A DNA stretch of 64,000 nt from Myxococcus stipitatus (GTDB lineage Bacteria > Myxococcota > Myxococcia > Myxococcales > Myxococcaceae): positions 124,001 to 188,000 of the forward strand of contig NZ_JAKCFI010000011.1 in the NCBI RefSeq assembly GCF_021412625.1. The letters are read 5' to 3'. This document shows positions 24,610 to 40,200 of the stretch, piece by piece. The notes under the pieces are model-generated. The model worked only from the letters and a program-made list of their open reading frames with translations. It made no database searches and had not been told where the DNA came from. Numbering within the stretch: the first letter of the stretch is position 1; every line of letters starts with the position of its first letter. The position numbers and the translations under genes were made by a program.

Positions 24610-24828
24610 GTGAACCCCATCCTGCTTCGGCTCGTCTGTGGTCTGCTGTTCGCCGCCATCGTCCTGGGCGCCGTCGTCCACCCGCCCGCGAACTTCGCGC
24701 AGGGCCTGGGCATGTTGCTCCCGGCGACGATGCTGCTCGGCGTGGCCCTCAAGGGGCCTCGCCGCAACCTCATCCCGAAGAAGAAGGCCGCCCACGCCCC
24801 CGTGCGGGAGGCGCCTCCGAGCGTCTGA
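24610..24828 (+). CDS. Small two-helix membrane protein
   Basis: A 72-aa product from GTG 24610 with AGAGG seven bases upstream. Two hydrophobic helices are clear (ILLRLVCGLLFAAIVLGAVV and LGMLLPATMLLGVALKG), followed by a basic tail (PRRNLIPKKKAAH). No family is recognised. It ends 21 bp before the 3' end of the convergent adenylation gene. The frame is open further upstream, but only this start gives a sensible membrane protein. Confidence 0.6.
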   Translation: MNPILLRLVCGLLFAAIVLGAVVHPPANFAQGLGMLLPATMLLGVALKGPRRNLIPKKKAAHAPVREAPPSV

Positions 24829-24849
24829 AGCTCCAGGGTGACCGCGCCC

Positions 24850-26358
24850 TCACGCCCCCGCGAGCGCCCGCAGCGCGCGTCGATCCAGCTTGCCGTTCGG
24901 TGTCCGTGGAAGCTCCGGGAGCACCCGCAGCTCGTCGATGATCATGTACCGGGGCAGCCGCTCCGCGCAGTGCTTCTTCACCTGGAGCAGGGTGGGGCCC
25001 TTGGGCGCGGTGCTCACCACGAACGCCACCAGCCGCGCCTCCAGTCCGGTCCCCGCGGCCACCACGCCCACCTCCCGCAGGTCCGGGTGCGCGAGCAGCG
25101 CGGCCTCGATCTCCCCAGGCTCGATGCGCCTCCCCCGGACCTTCATCATGTGGTCGCGACGCCCCAGGTACTCGAAGCTCCCGTCGGGCAACTGGCGGCA
25201 GAGGTCCCCCGTCGCGTATGGCGCGGCGCCCTGGGGCTCCTGGCCCCAGTAGCCGAGCATCACCGTGGGGCCCTCCACCATCAGCTCTCCCACGTCCGCG
25301 CGCTCGTCGGAGGTCGTGTCGGGCGCGTCCGTCCTCGCCAGCCAGACGCGGTCGCCGCAGCTCGCGCGGCCAATGGGGACGGGCTCCGTGCGCGCCGGGT
25401 CGAGCGTCGTCACCTCGTGCCACGTGCACACGTTGGTCTCGGTGGGACCGTACAGGTTGAAGAGGCGCGCTCCGGGCAGGTGCTCCCGCAGGGACCGCAG
25501 GTGGCGGATGGGGAAGGGCTCCCCCGCGAAGAGCACGGCCCGGAAGGGCAGTGGGGGCTGCTCCAGCAGCCCGCCCTCCGTCATCATCAGGATGAGCGCC
25601 GAGGGCACCGAGTACCACACGGTGAACCGCTCCGCGCGCACCAGCTCCACCAGCTGCCGCGGGGAGAAGGCCAGCGCCTCCGGGATGAGCGTGACGCTCG
25701 CGCCCCCGAGGAACGCCACGTAGAGGTCCAGCACCGACAGGTCGAAGAAGAAGGGCGCGTGGTTGCTGAAGCGGTCCTCGGGCGTCGTCTCCAGGAGCGC
25801 ATGGCTCCACTCGATGAACGCCAGCGCGTTGCGGTGGCTGATGCAGACACCCTTCGGCGTCCCCGTGGAGCCGGACGTGTAGAGGATGTAGGCGAGCGCA
25901 TCCTCCTCCAACGCTGGACGGGGGAGCGGGGCAGGGGAGAAGCCGGCCAGGCCCGACCAGGTGAGCCACGGCCCCGTGTCCTCGTCCACGATGAGGAAGC
26001 GCAGCTGCTCCAGGCCGCCACCGCGCAGCTCGGCCGCGCGCGCGGCGGTCGTCACCAGCACGTCGATGCGGCAGTCCTCGAGCATGGCCCGCGTCCGCCT
26101 CGCCGGGTTGAGCGGATCCAACGGGACATACGCCGCGCCCAGCCGGAGGACGCCCTGCATCGCGGCCACGGCCCGCGTGGACTTCTCCGTCCACAGCCCC
26201 ACGCGATCTCCCCGCTGCACCCCCAGGCCGAGCAGGGCCCGCGCCACCTGGTTGGCGAGCGCGTCGAGCTGCCCATACGTGAGGACCCCGTCCGGGCCCC
26301 GGAGGGCGGGCGCGTGGGGGGCCCGCGCGGCGCTACGGATGACGATGTCGTCGAGCAT
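24850..26358 (-). CDS. Stand-alone adenylation enzyme, predicted L-proline activating (PltF/RedM-like)
   Basis: A 502-aa AMP-binding enzyme with all core motifs: YTSGSTGTPKG (A3), NLYGPTETNVC (A5), YATGDLCRQLPDGSFEYLGRRD (A7, quoted in part), VRGRRIEPGEIE (A8) and PNGKLDRR (A10 Lys). The pocket residues read by eye as D-L-L-Y-L-A-L-V-C-K, the code of the proline-activating enzymes of pyoluteorin, prodiginine and clorobiocin pathways. No carrier domain is fused. The start ATG 26358 overlaps the stop of the dehydrogenase gene by one base (TGATG), so the two are translationally coupled. Role: load L-proline onto a carrier protein for oxidation to pyrrole-2-carboxyl. No discrete carrier gene is visible nearby; the KS-ACP product is a candidate acceptor. 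Confidence 0.88.
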   Translation of the reverse strand: MLDDIVIRSAARAPHAPALRGPDGVLTYGQLDALANQVARALLGLGVQRGDRVGLWTEKSTRAVAAMQGVLRLGAAYVPLDPLNPARRTRAMLEDCRIDVLVTTAARAAELRGGGLEQLRFLIVDEDTGPWLTWSGLAGFSPAPLPRPALEEDALAYILYTSGSTGTPKGVCISHRNALAFIEWSHALLETTPEDRFSNHAPFFFDLSVLDLYVAFLGGASVTLIPEALAFSPRQLVELVRAERFTVWYSVPSALILMMTEGGLLEQPPLPFRAVLFAGEPFPIRHLRSLREHLPGARLFNLYGPTETNVCTWHEVTTLDPARTEPVPIGRASCGDRVWLARTDAPDTTSDERADVGELMVEGPTVMLGYWGQEPQGAAPYATGDLCRQLPDGSFEYLGRRDHMMKVRGRRIEPGEIEAALLAHPDLREVGVVAAGTGLEARLVAFVVSTAPKGPTLLQVKKHCAERLPRYMIIDELRVLPELPRTPNGKLDRRALRALAGA

Positions 26359-27494
26359 CAGAGTCCCAGGTGGTTGGCGATGATGTCGCGTTGGATCTCC
26401 GACGTGCCGGAGAACAGGGTGCTGGGGATGGCGTCGCGCAGGACGCGCTCGATGCCCGTCTCCGTCACGTAGCCCATGCCGCCGTGGATCTGGATGGCGT
26501 CCAGGCCGCACTGGACCGCCGCCTCGCTGATGGCCAGCTTGGCGAGCGACACCTCCAGCTCCGCCTCCTGTCCCCGGTCCATCAGCCAGCAGGCCCGGTA
26601 GAGCAGCAGCCGCGCGGAGTCCAGCCGCTGCTTCATGTCCGCCAGCCGGTGGGAGACGGCCTGGTTCTTCCCGATGGCGCGCTTGAACTGCTTGCGCTGC
26701 CGCGCGAAGTCCACCGTCCGCTCGAGCACGCGCTCCATCACCCCCACGTACGCGCCGAACAGGCACGCCCGCTCCCACTGCATCGAGCGCTTGAAGAGCG
26801 GCGCGCCCTGGCCCTCGGCGCCCAGCCTCGAGGAGGCCGGGACCCGGCAGCCCTCCAGGTAGAGGGGGGCGATGGGCGAGGTGGTCAGGCCCATCTTCTC
26901 GAAGCGGCGCCCCACGCGCAGCCCCGGCGTGCCCTTCTCCACCAGGAACGCGCTCAGCCCCATGTAGCCGTGCGAGGCGTCCGTGACGGCGTAGACCACG
27001 AACACGTCCGCGTCCGGCCCGTTGGTGACGTAGCTCTTGGTCCCGTCGAGCACGTAGCCGTCGCCCTCGCGCGCGGCCCGCGTCTTGAGCGCGAAGACAT
27101 CCGAACCCGCCTCGGCCTCGGTGATGGCGTTGGCCCCCACCCACTCCCCCGAGCACAGCCGGGGCAGGTAGCGGTCCTTCTGGCCGTCACTCCCGCCCTC
27201 CAGCAGCGGCATCACGCACGCGAAGAGGTGGGCCCCCACGGAGAAGACGAGCCCCGTGTCCTCGCACCCGCGCCCCAGCGCCTCCATGAGCCGCGCCGTC
27301 GTCAGCGCGTCCATGCCCAGGCCCCCGTACCGCTCGGGCACCGACAGCCCGAGGAAACCGAACTCGCCACAGCGCCGCCACAGCGCGCGCGGCAGTCCGT
27401 CCCCCGCCTCCACCGCGCCAGCGAGCTGGGCCCGCGCGTACGCCCGCGCTCGCTCGTACAAAGTCGTCTGTTCGCTCGTCCAGCCAAAGTCCAT
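26358..27494 (-). CDS. Prolyl-carrier-protein dehydrogenase (acyl-CoA dehydrogenase superfamily, PltE/RedW-like)
   Basis: A 378-aa flavoenzyme with the acyl-CoA dehydrogenase signatures GANAITEAEAGSDVFALKTRA (FAD and substrate region, quoted in part), ACAD helix RQRKQFKRAIGKNQAVSHRLADMK (in part), and QIHGGMGYVTETGIERVLRD (in part). The position that carries the catalytic Glu in short/medium-chain enzymes (YEG) is Ser here (FSGTSEIQR), and an isovaleryl-type Glu is present instead at Glu241 in MQWERACLFG, as in pyrrole-forming PltE/RedW enzymes. Those enzymes oxidise prolyl-S-carrier by four electrons to pyrrolyl-2-carboxyl-S-carrier. The coupled proline adenylation gene supports this. It is the first gene of the minus-strand pair and shares the divergent gap with the PKS operon. 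Confidence 0.87.
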   Translation of the reverse strand: MDFGWTSEQTTLYERARAYARAQLAGAVEAGDGLPRALWRRCGEFGFLGLSVPERYGGLGMDALTTARLMEALGRGCEDTGLVFSVGAHLFACVMPLLEGGSDGQKDRYLPRLCSGEWVGANAITEAEAGSDVFALKTRAAREGDGYVLDGTKSYVTNGPDADVFVVYAVTDASHGYMGLSAFLVEKGTPGLRVGRRFEKMGLTTSPIAPLYLEGCRVPASSRLGAEGQGAPLFKRSMQWERACLFGAYVGVMERVLERTVDFARQRKQFKRAIGKNQAVSHRLADMKQRLDSARLLLYRACWLMDRGQEAELEVSLAKLAISEAAVQCGLDAIQIHGGMGYVTETGIERVLRDAIPSTLFSGTSEIQRDIIANHLGL

Positions 27495-27625
27495 GGGCGC
27501 CTCGAATTGCCTTGCAGGGCACTATCGTTGTGAAGCGGTGAACAGGTCTGCGGGTTTCCGTTTCTCCCCTTGTGTCGAGATTGGCGTGTCTGGTTGATTG
27601 TATTTGCTTGGCCAGAGGTGCGGGG
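27495..27625. promoter_or_regulatory. Divergent promoter region of the biosynthetic cluster
   Basis: The 131-bp gap between the dehydrogenase start and the first PKS start is clearly less GC-rich than its surroundings, especially 27550-27610 (TTTCTCCCCTTGTGTC, GGTTGATTGTATTTGC). It is the only gap in the cluster large enough for promoters in both directions. No confident -35/-10 or -24/-12 pair can be named. Confidence 0.5.
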
Positions 27626-29856
27626 GTGAATCGAGAGTCTAATGCGAGGTGGTCTGAAGCCATAGCCGTCGTAGGTCTTGGGATTCGCCTTCCAGGCGCC
27701 GAGTGTCCACGTTCACTGTGGCGGCTCCTTTGTGATGGTATTGATGTGACGGATGAAATCCCGGCGTCTCGCTGGGATATGGGATTGCTCCATGACTCGG
27801 CGCCGGAGCGGCCGGGGCGCATCCGTCATCGTCGGGCGGGATTGCTGTCGGATGTGACATCGGTGGATGCGCGGGCATTCCGTCTGTCGAAGCGGGAGCT
27901 GCGTCAGATGGACCCCCAGCATCGGGTGCTGTTCGAGTGTGCGTGGCGGGCCCTGGAGGACGCGGGTATTCCCTTCGACTCGGTGCGCGGGAGTCGCACG
28001 GGGGTCTTCGTGGGGACCAGCTTCAATGACTTCCAGCGGCTGCTCGCCCGGGACTGGGAGCGGCTGGACGGGTATGCGCTGCTCGGCACGACACCGTCGT
28101 TTGCGGCCAACCGCATCTCCCACGCGTTCGACCTCCGGGGCCCCAGCACGTGCTCCAGCGTGGGGTGCGCCTCCTCGACGACGGCGATCCACGAGGCGTG
28201 CCGGAGCCTGCTGCTGGGCGAGGTGGACCTGGCGCTCGCGGGGGGCGTCGAGCTGATGCTCTCGCCGGACGCCAGCATCATGCTGTCCCAGGCCGGGGTG
28301 CTCTCCGCGGCGGGGCGGTGCAGGACGCTCGACGCGGAGGCGGACGGCTACGTCCGGGGCGAGGGCGCGGGGATGGTGGTCCTCAAGCGCCTGTCCCAGG
28401 TGGACGCGACGGACCGCGTCTACGCGGTGATTCGCGGCGGCGCCGTCAACCACAACGGGCGCAACGAGTGGGTCATGGCCCCGAGCGTCGAGGCCCAGGC
28501 GGACGTCTTCCGGCAGGCGTGCGAGCGCGCCGGGGTGGCTCCGGACTCGCTCGACTACGTGGAGCTCCATGGCTCCGCGTTCCTCAAGGGGGACGCGGCC
28601 GAGGCGCTCGCCATTGGCCAGACGCGCGGGGCCTCGCGCGAACGGGTGTGCCGGCTGGGCGCCATCAGCAACAACCTGGGCTACCTGGGCGCCGCCGCGG
28701 GCATCGCGCAGCTCGTCAAGGTGTGCCTGGCGCTGTTCCATCGCGCCTTGCCGCCGACCCTCCACGTGACGACGCCGAGTCCACACATCGCGTTCGGTGA
28801 GCTGGGGCTCCAGGTCCAGACGCGCCTCGAGCCCTGGCCCCAACCGGCGGAGGGCCAGCCGGGGCGGGCCGGCGTCGTGTCCACCTCCCTGGGCGGCTCC
28901 AATGCCTTCCTCGTCCTGGAAGCCCTCCCGGCGCGGAGGCGCGCCGAGACGTCCCGGGAGGCTGGCCACCTGCTGGTGTTCTCCGCGCTGTGTCCGGACG
29001 CCCTCCGCCAACGGGCGCAACAGCTGCGTGACTTCCTGGCGTCGACCTCGGAGGCGGAGGCGCCGCTCGATGATGTGTGTTTCACGGCGGCGTTCAAGAG
29101 ACAACATCACGGCTGCAGAGGCGCGGTGGTGGCGGCGAGTCGAGAGGGATTGGTGGAGGGATTGGGCGCGTGTCTGCAATCAGACATGAAGACGCCCTGG
29201 GTCGAACGCGAAGGACTGACGTCCTGGGTGTCTATCGCTCGTGAATATCTTGCGGGTAGCATGGTTTCACGGGATGCGTTTCCAGCAGGTGGTGGGGGCT
29301 GCGTGAGTCTTCCTGTCTATCCATTCCAGCGACAGCGTCTGTGGCCGGAATGGCTGTCGCCCGGTGAGGTGTCTCGCGCGCCGCTGGGGGGCCGCCAGGA
29401 GGCGCCCGTGCCACGTCCGGTGGGGCCGGAGCCGGCGAGCGACTTCAGGACGGGTTCGACGGCCGTGCGCGAGGCCCGGCTGCTCACGTTGCTGCGTGCC
29501 CTGGTGGCGGAGGTGCTGGAAGTGGAGCCCTCGGTGGTGGAGACGCGGGAGCGGACGTTGTTCGAGCTGGGCATGTCGTCGGTCGGGCTGGTGGCGCTCC
29601 GGGGACGCGTCAGCCGCGAGCTGGGGCTGTCGCTCCCGACGACGCTGTTCTTCGAGTACCCCCGACTGGAGCCGCTGGCGACGCGGCTGCGGCTGCTCCT
29701 CGACGCGCGCGCGGGAGCGCCCGTCGACACGGGAGGCGAAGCGGCGGCGGGCCCCGGGGACGCGGAGCTGGTGGCCCGCATCTCCTCGATGACGGAGGAG
29801 CAGCTGCGCGAGCGCATCGCGCGGAAGCTGGAGGAGCTTGGCGCGGAGGTCGACCG

Positions 29857-29860
<4 letters not shown>
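27626..29860 (+). CDS. PKS loading-type protein: KS (second His lost) - AT excised - ACP
   Basis: GTG 27626, with AGAGG seven bases upstream, is preferred to GTG 27572. The 744-aa protein has a KS (residues about 11-435) with nucleophile Cys181 (VGCASSTTAIHEAC) and His315 (ELHGS), but the third catalytic residue, His of NIGHxE, is Tyr353 (NNLGYLGAAAG). Such KSs cannot decarboxylate malonyl units and usually only transfer acyl chains. The KS-AT linker (about 440-530) runs almost directly into the post-AT motif VSLPVYPFQRQRLW (about 560-573), so a whole AT is missing between intact linkers. The ACP carries Ser652 (LGMSSVGLV). A C-terminal docking helix (MTEEQLRERIARKLEEL) follows. Predicted role: take pyrrolyl from its carrier and hand it to the next KS. 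Confidence 0.85.
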
Positions 29861-34295
<4,435 letters not shown>

Positions 34296-34299
<4 letters not shown>

Positions 34300-37200
34300 A
34301 CCTGGAACAGCTCCTCCGCGCCCTCGCGGAGCACGGCATCCGGCTCTCCGTCGATGGCGACCACCTCGCGGTCGACGCGCCCCGAGGCGAGCTTCCCGAC
34401 GCCCTGCGCGAGCAACTCGTCGCGAACAAGGCCGCGCTGCGGGCCCTGTTGTCCGAGCAGCAGGGCGCCTCGGACGTCCATGCCACGGTCCTGATCCCCC
34501 GGCCGGAGGAGCGGCACGAGCCGTTCCCGATGACCGAGCTCCAGCAGGCCTACAGCGTGGGGCGCCAGGCGGACCTGGCGTTGAACGCGTCGATGCACGC
34601 GTACAACGAGCTCGACTGCCAGGGGCTCGACCTGGAGCGCTTCGAAGAGGCCTGGAACCAGGTCGTGGCCCGCCACGAGATGTTGCGCGCGGTGGAGGCC
34701 CCTGGCTTCCAGCAGCGCATCCTGCCGTCCGTCCCGCGCTACGCGCTGCCGGTGGAGGACCTGCGAGGGCGCGAGCGCCGCGAGGTCGAGGCGCGCCTGC
34801 TGGCCATCCGCGAGCGGCTCTCCCAGCAGGTCCTGTCCCTGGACCGGTGGCCGCTGTTCGAGCTGCGCGCCTGCCTGCTGGACGGCGACCGGACCCGGCT
34901 CTTCATGAGCATCGACGGGACGTTCGTCGACGGCTACAGCTTCCAGATCCTCTACCGGGAGCTGGTCCACTTCTACCGCCACCCGGAGGGCGCCTCGCTC
35001 CCGGTGCTCACGCTGTCCTACCGGGACTATTCCCTGGCCCTGCGCGAGGCACGGGGCCCCCGACACGCGCGCTCCCTCGAGTACTGGCGCGCACGGCTGC
35101 CGCACCTGCCGCCCGCGCCGGACCTGCCGCTGGAGAAGGACCCGCGGACCCTGCTTCGCCCGCGCTTCCGTCGCTGGTTCTCCCGGGTGGACGCGGCGGT
35201 GTGGCAGCGGCTCAAGCGGCGGGCGCGAGCGCATCGGCTGACGGAGCCGGAGCTGTTGCTGGCCGCCTACGCGGAGGTCATCGCCCGCTGGAGTCGGAGC
35301 CCCCGCTTCACCCTCAACGTCCCCCACTTCAACCGGCTGCCCATCCATCCCCAGGTCAACGACATCATCGGGACCTTCGCCAGCTTCACGCTGGTCGAGG
35401 TGGACCACCGGCCGGAGCGGACGTTCGCGGAGCGCGCCCAGGCCATCCGCGAGCAGCTCCTGCTGGCGCTCGAGCACCGCGAGGTGAGCGGGGTCGAGCT
35501 CCTGCGCGAGCTGTTCCGTGTCCAGGGCCGCATCTCCGGCGCCATCATGCCCGTGGTGATGACGAGCTTCGCGTCCCACTCGCGGAGCGGAGAATCGCAC
35601 TGGGTCGACTTCCTGGCGGAGTCGTTCGGGGAGCTCGTCGAGGCGCTGACGCAGACGCCGCAGGTGTGGATCGATCTCCAGATCGTCTACCAGCACGGGG
35701 GCGTCTTCCTGAACTGGGACGTGGCGGAGGAGCTGTTCCCACCCGGCATGGTGGAGGACATGTTCGACGCCTTCCGCGCGCTGCTCCAGGTGCTCGCGGA
35801 CGACGAGGGCGCGTGGTCCCGGACGGGCCTCGACCTGCTGCCGGCGCGCCAACGCGACGTGCTCGCGCGGGTGAACGACACCGCGAGGCCGTTGAGCGGG
35901 GAGTTGCTCCACACCGGCTTCTACCGGAACGCGGCCCGGGCTCCGGACGCCATCGCGGTGGCCATGGCGTCCGGGACGCTGAGCTATGGCGAGCTGGCCC
36001 GCCGCGCGAACCGGCTGGGGCGGGCGCTGCGCGCGCGCGGGGCGGCGCCTGGGCGCGTGGTCGCGGTGGTGATGGAGAAGGGCTGGGAGCAGATCGTCGC
36101 CGTGCTGGGCGTGCTGAGCGCCGGCGCCGCGTATCTGCCCATCGATGCCGCGCATCCCCTGGAGCGCCGGGCCTTCATGATGGAGAACGGCGGCGCCACC
36201 CTCGTGGTGACGCAGCCCCGCTTCGCCGAGGAGCCCTGGTCCGACTCCCTCGAGGTGTTCGTGCTCGGCGCGGAGGCGTTCTCCGCCTACGAGGACACCG
36301 CGCTGCCACCGAGTCAGCGGCCGGAGGACCTGGCCCACATCCTCTACACGTCGGGGTCCACGGGGCAGCCCAACGGGGCGATGCTCACGCACGCCGGGAT
36401 GGTCAACGCCATCGAGTGGACCAACCGGACGTTCGGCGTCGGGCCGGATGATCGGGTCATCGCGCTGAGCGCCCTGCACCACGACTTCTCCGTCTACGAC
36501 ATCTTCGGGACGCTGGCGGCGGGCGCCACCCTCGTGCTGCCGGAGGCCTCGCGCCGGAGGGACCCCTCGCACTGGGCCGACCTGATGTCGCGCCATGGCG
36601 TCACCGTCTGGAGCACCGTCCCGGCGATGATGGAGATGCTGCTGACGTTCCTCGAGGGAAGCAACGTCTGGCGCCCATCCCCCCTGCGGCTCGCGATGCT
36701 CGGCGGGGATTGGATCCCCGTCACGCTGCCCGCGCGGCTGCGAGCCCGGTTCGGGGGCGTGAAGGTGGTGAGCGTCGGAGGTCCCACGGAGACCTCCCTG
36801 TGGAACATCACCCACGTGGTGGAGGAGGCGGACGAGCGGCGTCGCAGCATCCCGTACGGACAGCCCATCGCGAACACCCGCTACTACGTGCTCGACGAGC
36901 GGCTCGAGGAGCGGCCCGTGTGGGTCCCCGGCGAGCTGTGCTGTGCCGGCATCGGCGTGGCCCGGGGTTATGTCGGCGCGGGCGCCGGGTCGCACAAGTT
37001 CACGACCCATCCCCGGACCGGCGAGCGCATCTACCGGACGGGAGACCTGGGGCGCTACCTGCCGGATGGCACCCTCGAGTTCCTGGGGCGCGTCGACTTC
37101 CAGCTCTCCATCCGGGGGCAGCGCATCGAGCCCGGGGAGATTGAAGCCGCCCTCGTCCAGGCGCCGGGCATTCGCGCGGCCGTGGTGGGCGCGGTGGGCG

Positions 37201-40200
37201 AGCACCACGAGAAGCGCCTGGTGGCCTACGTCGTCCTCGCCGAAGGCACCGGGGTGCTCGATACGGCTCGGGTCCGCGGCTTCCTCGCGCGCGTGCTGCC
37301 AGAGCACATGGTGCCGGCGACGTACGTCGTCCTGGAGTCCCTGCCGCTGACCGCCAACGCCAAGGTGGACCGGCGCGCGCTGCCGCACCCGGATGCCGTC
37401 GCCGAGCCGAAGCCCTCCCAGTCGCCGACGCGGGAGCGCGACGGCGTTCATGGTGGGGCCGTCCGCTCGCTCCAGGAGTCGCTGTCACGGGTGGTCGGAG
37501 CGGTGCTCGGTGTCGAGGACGTGCACCCTGACCGGAACTTCTTCGAACTGGGCGCGAACTCCGTCCACCTCATCCAGCTGCACGTCAAAATCAAGGAGGC
37601 GCTCGCGGTCTCCATCCCGGTCGTCGAGCTGTTCGGCAACCCGACGGTCCGCGCCCTCGCCACGTACCTGAGTGTCTCCGGCGCGCCTGAAGCGCGGACG
37701 CCGATTGCACCGGAGCCCGTCGATGGGCCCGTGGCGCCAGGCGATTCGCGCGACATCGCCATCATCGGGATGAGCGGTCGCTTCCCGGGGGCGGACACGC
37801 TCGACCGGTTCTGGAGCAACCTGCTGAACGGGGTCGAGTCCATCGACACCTTCACCGACCTGGAGCTGTCGGAGGCGGGCGTCTCCGCGACCGCCTTCCG
37901 CGACCCCCGCTACGTGCGCGCGTCGGCGGTGCTGGAGGGACATGACACGTTCGATGCGGACTTCTTCTCCCTCACGCCTCGGGAGGCCCGGGCGTTGGAC
38001 CCCCAGCAGCGCGTGTTCCTGGAGTGTGCCTGGGAGGCCCTCGAGGACGCGGGCCATGTGCCCGGTCGGGGAGACGCGGTCGTCGGCGTCTACGCCGGCA
38101 AGAGCGTCAGCCACTATCGCTACCCGTATCCGGACCTGACGCGCCCGCTCCAGTTCTTCCAGGACCTGATGGCGCAGGACAAGGACTTCCTGGCGACGCA
38201 GACGTCCTACAAGCTCGACCTGCGCGGGCCGAGCGTGAACCTCCAGACGGCCTGCTCGACCTCGCTCGTCGCCGTTGCGGCGGCCTGTGACGCGTTGCTG
38301 GATGGACGCTGCGACCTGGCGCTCGCTGGAGGCGTCGCCATCAAGGTCCCGCACCGGGTCGGCTACCTCTTCGAGGAAGGGAGCATCTTCGCGAGTGACG
38401 GACACTGTCGGCCGTTCGATGCGCGGGCGAGCGGCACCATCCCCGGCAGCGGGGCGGGCGTCGTGGTGCTCAAACGGTTGACGCGCGCGCTCGCCGACGG
38501 AGACAGGGTCCTCGCCGTCATCAAGGGCAGCGCCATCAACAACGACGGGCACCGGAAGGTCGGCTTCATGGCGCCCGGAGTGGAGGGGCAATGCGACGTG
38601 GTGCGCCGGGCGCACGAGCGGGCGGGCGTGGACCCCGGGACGCTCTCGTACATCGAGGCCCATGGGACGGGGACCGCCATGGGAGACCCCATCGAGGTCG
38701 CCGCGCTGACCCGCGCGTTCGGGGGGCGCGCGGGCGCCCGGACGGTGGGCCTGGGGTCGGTGAAGAGCAACATCGGCCACCTGGACAGCGCGGCGGGCAT
38801 CGCGGGGCTCATCAAGGTGGTCCTGGCGCTCCGGCATCGCACGCTGCCGCCCTCGCTCCACTTCGAGCAGCCCAACCCGCGCATCGACTTCGCCTCGGGG
38901 CCCTTCTTTGTCGTCGACAAGGTCCTTCCGTGGGTGTCCGAGCGGGGCCCCTTGCGCGCGGGGGTCAGCTCCTTCGGCATCGGCGGCACCAATGCCCACG
39001 TCGTCCTGGAGGCGGCTCCGCCGTCCTCTCCGCCAGCCGCCCCCATTCCGGTGCCGGACCGCGCGTGGCATGTCCTGACGGTGTCCGCGAAGAGCCCGGA
39101 CGCGCGGGCCCGGCTCGCCGAGCGGTACCAGGCGACGCTGTCCACCGCGGACCGTGACCTCGCGGACGTGTGCTTCTCCGCCAACACCGGGAGGGCGGCC
39201 TTCGACCACCGGATGGCGCTGGTGGCGGACCGCCGCGAGGTGATGGCGGAGCTGTTGGGCGCCGCCGCGCGTGGGGAGTCGAGGCCCGGCGTGGTGGCCG
39301 GGGCGAGCGATCCGAAGCGCCCCCCGCGCATCGCGTTCCTCTTCTCGGGGCAGGGCTCGCAGTACGTCGGGGTGGCCAGGGACTTGTATCTGTCGCACCC
39401 CGGGTTCCGTCGTCGCCTCGACTCCTTCGACGGGGTGCTGCGGAAGGAGTGGGGCCGTTCGCTCCAGGAGGTGCTGTATCCGGAGTCGGGGCATGTCTCG
39501 CCCATCGACCGGTTCGACTTCGCGCAGCCGGTGCTCTTCGCCCTCGAATACGCCCTGGCCGAGCTGTGGATGTCCTGGGGCGTGCGGCCCGAGGTGCTCC
39601 TGGGGCACAGCACGGGCGAGCTGGCGGCGGCCAGCATCGCGGGCGTGTTCAGCCCCGAGGACGGCCTGAAGCTGGCCATCCATCGGGGGAGGTTGATGCA
39701 CCGGCTGGAGGAGGGCGCCAACCTCGCCGTGTCCGCCAGCGAGGAGGCGGTGCGCGCGTTGCTGGAGTCCACGGGCTCCGGGTGCTCCATCGCCGCGCTG
39801 AATGGGCCGGACAACGTCGTGGTGTCGGGCCGACCGGACGAGGTGTCGAGGCTCGCCGGGGAGCTGGAGGCGAGGGGCTTCAAGACCCGGCGCCTCAACA
39901 TCCCGCGCGCGGCCCACTCGGTGATGGTCGAGTCCATCCTCCCGGAGTTCCGCGCCGTCGCCTCGACGCTCACGTACTCACGGCCGACGCTGCCCGTCGT
40001 GTCGGGGATGACGGGGGAGCCCGTGGACGAGGCCCTGGCCACCCCCGACTACTGGTGCGCGCAGCTGCGCGAGACGGTCCGGTTCTCGCGTGGCGTGGAG
40101 CGGCTGTATCGGGACGGGCTGCGCGCCTTCGTCGAGGTCGGCCCGAAGGCGACCTTGTTGGGCATGGCGGCGCGGTGTTTGCCCGAAGGGGAGTGCGCGT

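Noticed and set aside
27575-27620. A sigma-54 promoter ahead of the PKS operon
   Set aside because: GG and GC doublets are present but spaced 12 or 8 instead of 10, so the consensus is not met.
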